From: Desulfocapsa sp.
Lineage (GTDB): Bacteria > Desulfobacterota > Desulfobulbia > Desulfobulbales > Desulfocapsaceae
Reading direction: 5' to 3'
Assembly (NCBI GenBank): GCA_029942265.1
Contig: JAOZTO010000035.1
Coordinates: forward strand, 1 to 11,870
DNA length: 11,870 nt
The translations under genes were made by a program, and so were the position numbers. The stretch's first letter is position 1. Each line of letters opens with the position of its first letter. Positions 1 through 5,900 of the stretch are shown piece after piece. A model generated the notes under the pieces. The model made no database searches and had not been told where the DNA came from. It worked only from the letters and a program-made list of their open reading frames with translations.

Positions 1-300
1 GATCTCTCCATTTCAATGGCTGGCTATAACACCTGTATGAACCTTTTACAGGCAGGAATTCCTGCTCTTCTCTATCCTTTTGCCCAAAACCGTGAACAGC
101 AGATGCGGGTTTCCGCCCTATCCGAAACAGCCCGTTTTGTGCTTCTTTCTCAGGACGATCTTGCACCAAATGCTCTAGCTAAAACAATCACATCTCAGCT
201 TCTGGAACATACATATATCAGCATAGCACAACTTGACGGCGCCGAGCGTAGTTGTGAACTTATTGAAGACACCGCTCTATGGATCACAGGTAATTCATGA
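1..300 (+). CDS. Glycosyltransferase, GT28/MurG-like C-terminal end (5' truncated)
   Basis: The reading frame is open from base 1, so the gene begins outside the window and only about 99 C-terminal residues are seen. The piece reads as the nucleotide-sugar-binding half of a GT-B glycosyltransferase of the family 28/MurG type. It has the motif SMAGYNTCMNLLQAGIPAL followed by a YPF...NREQQMR segment, matching the family pattern S-x-G-G-Y-N-T...E-x-L...G-x-P-x-L...P...EQ..RA, in which this loop contacts the UDP-sugar. The usual second Gly of the GGYNT motif is Ala here. Enzymes of this class transfer a sugar from a UDP-sugar to a lipid or glycan acceptor at the cytoplasmic face of the membrane; the acceptor cannot be told from this fragment. 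The stop codon overlaps the start of the next gene (ATGA), which points to translational coupling with a polysaccharide-deacetylase-like protein and to a glycan-related operon. The family call is fairly sure; the substrate is unknown. Confidence 0.8.
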   Translation, partial: DLSISMAGYNTCMNLLQAGIPALLYPFAQNREQQMRVSALSETARFVLLSQDDLAPNALAKTITSQLLEHTYISIAQLDGAERSCELIEDTALWITGNS

Positions 301-1070
301 TTTCCTCACTTTATGACGACCTCCCAAGCACCATTGAAGATTTGTTGCAACACGCAATAACAAAAGGGCTTGCTAATGGAACAGGAAAGGCCAGACTCTT
401 TTTTCGAGCCGATGATATCGCTGTTCCAGGAAAACAGTTCACTCAGTTAATCGAAAGTTTTAGAGACATTAACCTGCCATTATGCCTAGCCGTTGTTCCC
501 ACCTGGTTGACCCCTTCCCGGTTCAATGCGCTACAGGATATTACAGGAAAAAAGAGTAGTCAGTGGTGCTGGCATCAACACGGCTGGCTACACAAAAATC
601 ATGAAACAACTGGGAAAAAACAGGAGTTTGGGACTGCACGGTCAGCACACAAACAGCTCCAGGATCTGCAAAACGGGAAAAATCGTCTCCAACACATTAT
701 GGATGAATCGTTTTCTCTTTTTTTCACTCCTCCCTGGAATCGATGTAGTATGGATACCCTTAATGGGCTACACGCTTTGGGATTCAAAGCAATCTCACGA
801 AGTCGCAATGCAAGACCTGATGCACCTTCAAACCTTCCTGATTTACAGATAAATATTGATATTCACACTAGAAAAGAGCCTGATCCCAAGCAGTCGTTAA
901 ACGCTTTACTGAGCGAACTTGAACAGGGAATCAGCAGCGGCACTGGTGGCATCATGATTCATCACCAGCGAATGAATCAAACAGCTTTCTATTTTCTAAA
1001 ACTTCTTCTGACTACAATACGTGCTACTCCACAGATTGAAGCGGTATCTTTTTCTGAACTTTTGGAATAG
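297..1070 (+). CDS. Polysaccharide deacetylase family protein (NodB-like fold)
   Basis: A 257-residue protein with no signal peptide, so probably cytoplasmic. It carries diverged but recognisable carbohydrate esterase 4/NodB-type motifs in the right order. These are an acidic motif FRADD (D39, D40), a metal-binding H-x3-H in the segment WCWHQHGWLH (H95 and H99), the conserved Arg region EFGTARS (R115), the aromatic loop TPPWNR (144-149), an Asp near DIH (188-190) and a C-terminal His motif GGIMIHHQ (H221/H222). Enzymes of this fold remove N- or O-acyl groups from sugars with a divalent metal. The FRADD and HGW...TPPWNR variants are those of the short subgroup often found beside glycosyltransferases. 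The start codon overlaps the glycosyltransferase stop (ATGA), with AGG six bases upstream, so the two are translationally coupled. It probably deacylates the glycan or glycolipid made by its neighbour (inference). Metal ligands look intact, so activity is plausible. Confidence 0.82.
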   Translation: MISSLYDDLPSTIEDLLQHAITKGLANGTGKARLFFRADDIAVPGKQFTQLIESFRDINLPLCLAVVPTWLTPSRFNALQDITGKKSSQWCWHQHGWLHKNHETTGKKQEFGTARSAHKQLQDLQNGKNRLQHIMDESFSLFFTPPWNRCSMDTLNGLHALGFKAISRSRNARPDAPSNLPDLQINIDIHTRKEPDPKQSLNALLSELEQGISSGTGGIMIHHQRMNQTAFYFLKLLLTTIRATPQIEAVSFSELLE

Positions 1071-1073
1071 TAC

Positions 1074-1103
1074 TTGCCAAACCTTATTAAAAAACGATAT
1101 AAT
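1074..1103 (+). promoter_or_regulatory. Sigma-70-type promoter candidate upstream of the short FtsX permease
   Basis: TTGCCA (1074-1079) matches the -35 consensus at five of six positions. A perfect TATAAT (1098-1103) follows after an 18-bp spacer. It starts immediately after the deacetylase stop codon. Initiation near 1110 would give a leader of about 60 bases before the ATG at 1172. The position suggests the upstream glycan operon ends here and a new transcription unit begins, although I see no intrinsic terminator between them. Confidence 0.6.
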
Positions 1104-1171
1104 TTGCTAGAAGGCCGTCCGAGAATGTCCATTCGTTCAAAATCGAATAATTTTAGTAACTTGAGAGATTA

Positions 1172-1822
1172 ATGAGACACCTAGTCGTATTACCTTGGAA
1201 ACAATCTTTTTGGATGTCCTACAAATCCATCAAAGCTCGTTTCTTTCGTTCTCTTGTTACAACACTCACTCTTGTTCTCGCCGTATCTTTTCTTACGTTC
1301 AGCCAGGTAAACATTAATATAGCCGATGCAATGCTGGCTTCAGGAAATCCAGATCTCCGTCAAAGCCTATCCCATGCCGGATACGATGTTCCACAGAATG
1401 CCACCAGCCTTGCCACATCTCCCAAACAGCGTTGGATTGTTATTTTATCGCTTCTTGTCTGTGTGGTTGGAATTATTAATGCCCAGCTGATGTCTGTTAC
1501 TGAAAGGTTTCGTGAAATCGGCACCATGAAATGCCTTGGAGCATTAGACAGGTTTATTGTTCGTATGTTTGTGATGGAAGCTGCCATGCAAGGATTTGCC
1601 GGATCGATATCAGGCGCATTGTTTGGTGTTATTGCAGCTTTGCTTGGTGCACTTCTTCGTTTTGGGGCTGAGATTTTTTCCTTTATCCCTTGGCAGGCAA
1701 TGCTTTTTTCTTCTGTTGTTGCCACTATAACTGGTATTGGATTGAGTTTACTCGGCGTTTTATATCCTGCAATTATAGCAGCCAAAATGCAACCAGTAGA
1801 AGCCATGCGAACCAATCAATAA
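1172..1822 (+). CDS. Short FtsX/MacB-type ABC transporter permease
   Basis: A 216-residue permease of the MacB/LolC/FtsX class. Predicted membrane helices lie at about 27-46, 87-107, 135-163 and 175-202, the four-helix arrangement of this class. The diagnostic cytoplasmic coupling segment ERFREIGTMKCLGA (111-124) follows TM2, and the protein ends with the typical PVEAMR (207-212). The basic N-terminus before TM1 (residues 18-26) also fits the family, which supports the ATG at 1172 despite a weak ribosome site (GAGAG, four bases upstream). The loop between TM1 and TM2 is only about 40 residues, where MacB and LolC/E carry a periplasmic domain of roughly 200 residues, so this subunit has almost no ectodomain. 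It probably pairs with the 1609-residue permease and is powered by the ATPase encoded after the 364-bp gap. It is likely transcribed from the promoter at 1074-1103. Family assignment is secure; pairing is inference. Confidence 0.88.
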   Translation: MRHLVVLPWKQSFWMSYKSIKARFFRSLVTTLTLVLAVSFLTFSQVNINIADAMLASGNPDLRQSLSHAGYDVPQNATSLATSPKQRWIVILSLLVCVVGIINAQLMSVTERFREIGTMKCLGALDRFIVRMFVMEAAMQGFAGSISGALFGVIAALLGALLRFGAEIFSFIPWQAMLFSSVVATITGIGLSLLGVLYPAIIAAKMQPVEAMRTNQ

Positions 1823-1874
1823 ATATCGACCATGAACTTGTCCGTTCGATAAACGCATGAGGCGAATATACTGC

Positions 1875-2015
1875 GTAGGAGCCCTGTCCCCAGGGCGATT
1901 GAACGTGTAAAAGTAATTGCCATTAATCGTTTATATTGTAGTTGGAATACTATTCGGATATGTTCTGATCTTTGTGCAATGGTTGTGGTTATCGCCCTGG
2001 GGACAGGGCTCCTAC
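1875..2015. repeat. REP doublet in inverted orientation (REPIN-like element)
   Basis: A 25-bp sequence at 1875-1899 is repeated as its perfect reverse complement at 1991-2015, with 91 bp between them. Each unit has the build of a repetitive extragenic palindrome: a 5' GTAG head followed by a GC-rich hairpin. In the left copy the stem is GCCCTG (1881-1886) with CAGGGC (1891-1896) and a four-base loop TCCC. In the right copy the stem halves are at 1994-1999 and 2004-2009. Similarity continues just outside the arms, where ACTG precedes the head in both copies with a two-base difference. REP doublets of this form are moved by RAYT (TnpA-REP) transposases in other bacteria; none is in this window. 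The GC-rich arms contrast with the AT-rich surroundings. Transcribed, it would form a long hairpin that could attenuate transcription or stabilise the permease mRNA. Confidence 0.75.
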
Positions 2016-2081
2016 AGTTCCGTGAGGTGTTTTATGTTTGGGGATGCTCCATTTGTAGAGAAGCTCCTATCCAAGCATTTA

Positions 2082-2105
2082 TAACAATATGATGGCATAT
2101 TGTTA
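2082..2105. promoter_or_regulatory. 10-bp inverted repeat, operator or stem-loop candidate
   Basis: TAACAATATG (2082-2091) and CATATTGTTA (2096-2105) are perfect reverse complements separated by ATGG. The dyad lies 81 bases before the ATPase start codon and overlaps a -10-like TATAAC (2080-2085). No T-run follows, so it is not a standard terminator. A symmetric AT-rich site of this length is typical of a dimeric repressor operator, which would control the ATPase, giant permease and OPT-like gene. The symmetry is certain; the role is inferred. Confidence 0.45.
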
Positions 2106-2186
2106 AACAAATATACGGGTTGAATTCAAAAACAGGGAAACCACCGAATTGCAAATAGTGGGATACCTCAGACGTAATAGAGACAA

Positions 2187-2915
2187 ATGACTACAAAACA
2201 AATTGTTCGTGTAACGGATGTTACCAAGGATTTTGATCTTGGCAAAATTGTGGTAAAGGTGCTGAAAGGCATCGACCTTGAGATTGAAACCGGTAAATAT
2301 GTTTCTATCATGGGGCCATCCGGATCGGGTAAATCTACTCTTTTTAATATGATTGGCGGTCTTGACAAACCAACTGCGGGCAAAGTTTTTATTGATGAAG
2401 TGGACATTGCGCAGCTTGATGCCTACGAACTTGCCTGGTTGCGCTGTCGAAAAATCGGATATATCTTTCAGACCTTCAACCTTATTCCCGTAATGACAGC
2501 CCTTGAAAATGTTACCCTGCCCATGACCTTTGCCGGAACCACAAATGAGGCGGCAATTCAGCGTGGCATGGAACTTCTTTCACAGGTTGGCCTTGAAGGC
2601 AGACATGAACATAAACCAGCTGAACTTTCCGGCGGCCAGCAGCAGCGTGTAGCTGTTGCAAGAGCACTTGCCAATTCACCAGCCATCATCCTCGCCGACG
2701 AACCCACGGGAAACCTTGATCTTAAAACCGGTGGAGAAATCATTTCCCTGCTTAAAGAGATGAGCGACAAACAGGGCGTGACTGTTATTTCTGCCACCCA
2801 TGATTTTAAGATGCTCAATGTATCCGATCAGGTTATCTGGATACGAGACGGACGAGTGGATAAGATCCAGGAACGTGATGAACTCGAAATCACCACAGGA
2901 GGAATGAGCAGCTAG
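2187..2915 (+). CDS. ABC transporter ATP-binding protein, LolD/MacB class
   Basis: A 242-residue cytoplasmic nucleotide-binding subunit with every catalytic motif intact: Walker A GPSGSGKST (43-51), Q-loop Gln95 in YIFQTFNL, signature LSGGQQQR (147-154), Walker B ending in D171-E172 with the catalytic Glu172, D-loop GNLD (175-178), and the switch His205 in SATHD. The FQTFNLIPVMTALENV stretch and DEPTGNLD are characteristic of the LolD/MacB/FtsE class, which drives FtsX-type permeases by a mechanotransmission mechanism rather than by classical substrate transport. It should bind ATP as a dimer and couple to both FtsX permeases encoded on either side. The stop codon is five bases before the start of the giant permease, so the two are in one operon. 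The start ATG has only a weak Shine-Dalgarno sequence. The specific substrate cannot be read from this subunit. Confidence 0.95.
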   Translation: MTTKQIVRVTDVTKDFDLGKIVVKVLKGIDLEIETGKYVSIMGPSGSGKSTLFNMIGGLDKPTAGKVFIDEVDIAQLDAYELAWLRCRKIGYIFQTFNLIPVMTALENVTLPMTFAGTTNEAAIQRGMELLSQVGLEGRHEHKPAELSGGQQQRVAVARALANSPAIILADEPTGNLDLKTGGEIISLLKEMSDKQGVTVISATHDFKMLNVSDQVIWIRDGRVDKIQERDELEITTGGMSS

Positions 2916-2920
2916 CCGCC

Positions 2921-5900
2921 ATGTCTTCCTTTCGCCCCTCTGCACTGCTGATTCTTTTTTCTTTTCTACTATTCTGTTGTCCTGCTGTGTTTGCGGCTCC
3001 AGCGCCGCATTCTCTTCAGGAACAGATTATACAGCTCAGCAATGTGACCGAAAGAACTACTGGCAGCCCGGGGGTACAGAAAGCTGCCGATTACATAAAG
3101 AATCAGTTTGAAGCCATTGGCATTACTCCAGAAAGCTACCTATTCCAGGTTCCAGTCCGTAAAAACATTGATGCAAGCCTACAGGTGGGTAGCAAACAGC
3201 TCAACTTAAACGCACTGCGTTATAATGCGATTACTCCGGAAGCAACTAAAGGCAATCTTAGCGGCCCGCTGTACTACGTTGGTTCTGGAAGTTGGGATGA
3301 TATTGATTCCATGCGAATTCAGGATTCCATTGTCATACTAAATGGTGATTCTGGACAAAACTGGCAACGCCTCGCATCATATGGCGTGCAGGCTATCATC
3401 TACCTCAACACATCCGGGCAACCATCCAAGTATCTCTTTAAGGAAAAAGAAGAACTCACTCCCATACAACTTCCCTGCTTCTGGATGGAACCTGAGGAGA
3501 TACACCTTTTTTTCAAGGATTTCTCTTTTGACAAACCGGGCCTGATCGCCAAAGAAGCTCAACTAAGCGCTGTAGCTCACTGGCAGGAAGTCGTATCGGA
3601 AACAATCTATGGGCTAATCCCTGGAAATGACCCTGATCTTAAAGAAGAGATACTTATTCTCGATGCATTTTACGACAGCACAGCCTACGTAGCTGGAAGA
3701 GCGCCTGGTGCGGGTGAAGCTGCATCCATTGCCACCCTTTTGCAAACGGCTAAAAAACTCAAGCAAAACCCTCCTGCGCGATCAGTCCTACTTGTTGCCA
3801 GTAGCGGACACAATGAATCACTCGCCGGAGTCCGTGATCTTATCTGGAGTATCAACAGCAAATCAAGGCTTCTCAGAAAACAGAAAAAACAGCTTAAATC
3901 TGATCTCAAAGAGACGAAAACATACCTTAACACACTTACAACACTTAATTTCCCCCTGCAGCCTGATCCGGATCGCGACAAGATTATCAGCCTTGCCATT
4001 GCTGATCACCTCAAGCTTTCAGTAGATTCTCTTTCAAGAGAACTCAACACCCTTCGCCTGCAAAAGGATGACAGCCCTGCAACAGCGGCAATAATAAAAA
4101 AACTCTCAAAGACCCGCCTCCTTTTTCGGCGGATTGGCTGGCGCACAAGTTTTCATGATCTTGAAAAAGAAGAAGCGAAACTCTTTAAACTGGCAATTCC
4201 AGCATCTATCGAAAGAATCAAACTTCGCCAGGAAGAACTTACACTGCGTGCGCAATGCCTGAAAAGTGCCTCCACATTTAGAAATCTGCTCGCAGACTAC
4301 ACAGTAGCAGCCTTTATTTCTCTACACCTTTCAAGTCATGGGAATGGTCTTGGTGCATTTCACCAGGGATTTATGTATCCCCTGAAACAACAGGTGAATC
4401 GCACAGGCATCTTCTCAGTCATTGCTGATCTGCTTGACAGCAGTGCCAAAACAAGTGCAAGCACTACCCCGTATATTAATACTTTGCGTCCCAGCCGTCT
4501 CCGTTCCTGGGATTCATGGTTCCTTGACAAGCCCCAGCTTGGTGGCGAAGTAGCGTCCCTTGCAGGGCTTCTTGGTATCAGCTTGGTGACCACTGGAGAT
4601 GCTAGAGGCACATGGGGAACACCATGGGACACCACTGAAAAAATCAATTGGAATTCTCTTACTAATCAGGCAATGCTCGTTACTGATATGGTTACGACCA
4701 TGGCAGGAACGGCAGAGTTGCAAGCAGGCAGACTCCCACGAAACGGCTTTGCTACTGTCACAGGGCGTGCGAATCTTCTTCTTCAAGGTGAACTGTTTGC
4801 TGATTATCCAGCTGAAAAAACCATCCTGCTATCCTACCAGGGAACGCAGAAATACTACACTGCCGTCAATTCATCCGGCACCTTTATCATCAAGGGAATA
4901 GCCGACAAAAAACATGTCCTCGACAAGCTTATTATCGAAGGATACCGTTTTGATAAGAAGACAGGTGAAGTATTGTGGGCCATTGACAAAAAAGAGACCG
5001 GAAAGACCAATTACCGCCTTAAAATTCGCAGACAGAATATGAAGACCGATCTCATCCTCTTCAGTTGTAAAGAAACGACTATTTTTGGATTACTGGAACC
5101 ACGAAACTTTAATTATCTCACCAAATTACAGCTCCTTGACGGACGCCGTGACGCCCCACCTGCCCACTACTGGTACAGTAGAATTGACACACGCAAGTCC
5201 ACCATGGCATCCATCTACACGGAGCCTGGAACCTGGCTCAAAGCCATTCTTTCCGATAATGTCCTAACCCGAAAAATGATACTCACCGACGGGACAGTTG
5301 ATAACGCCATGGGTTTTGGATACCCGGTTGATACATTTAGTTCCATCAACTATACCGTATATCGTGCCGCCCATGATATCTGGACACTGCTTTCGCCACG
5401 AATAAAAAATCTTGAAAGTCATGGAATTTTTGATGACAAGATAAGCCAATTGGAAGAACGCGGAATAACTGCTCTTTCACTGGCAAAACAGAGCCTTATA
5501 TCCTATGATTACAAATCATTTAGCGGTGCAGCAGCCGAATCATTAGCCCTGGCCAACCGTGTCTATGTAGAAGTTGAAAAAACGCAAAAAGATGTCCTGT
5601 TAGGGGTACTTTTTTATATTGCGCTGTTTGTTCCTTTTGCATTCTGCATGGAACGATTTCTCTTTAATTACGCAAATATATACAAACGTATTATTGCCTT
5701 CTGTGCTATTCTTAGTATCCTTATTGTTATTATTTACAATGTACATCCGGCATTTCAGCTGGCTTACAGTCCCACAGTAATTATCCTGGCTTTCTTCATT
5801 CTCGGTCTTTCCATGATGGTGAGTCTCATTATCTTTTTCAGGTTTGAAGAAGAGATGATTCTCCTGCAACGCCGAGCCAGTCATAAACGGCCTTCTGAAA

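Larger units (their letters stand above)
1823..2186. other. 364-bp intergenic region between short permease and ATPase
   Basis: I find no convincing protein or RNA gene here. It contains a REP-type inverted doublet (1875-2015) and a separate 10-bp dyad (2082-2105). TATAAC at 2080-2085 resembles a -10 box and overlaps the dyad, but no -35 box lies at a normal distance, so a promoter for the ATPase gene is only suspected. The ATPase start at 2187 has a weak ribosome site (AGAGA, 2179-2183). Confidence 0.6.

Noticed and set aside
1131..1148. ATTCG/CGAAT inverted repeat in the leader of the short permease gene
   Set aside because: Only five base pairs with an eight-base loop; this is expected by chance and forms no stable terminator or riboswitch-like structure.
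1360..1815. 151-residue open frame on the - strand
   Set aside because: It lies wholly antisense to the short FtsX permease, whose motifs and helices are clear; its translation shows no recognisable domain.
1875..2015. The inverted 25-bp copies as a CRISPR remnant or insertion-sequence ends
   Set aside because: There are only two copies, in opposite orientation, each with its own internal hairpin, and the 91 bp between them encodes no transposase; the REP-doublet reading fits better.
2897..2902. AGGAGG as the normal ribosome site of the giant permease
   Set aside because: It is 18 bases from the only in-frame start at 2921, too far for standard pairing; coupling to the ATPase stop codon is more likely, and no alternative in-frame start lies nearer.
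3685..4025. Open frames of about 100 residues on both strands inside the giant permease gene
   Set aside because: They are out-of-frame shadows of a continuous coding sequence with readable domains, and have no ribosome sites or known motifs.
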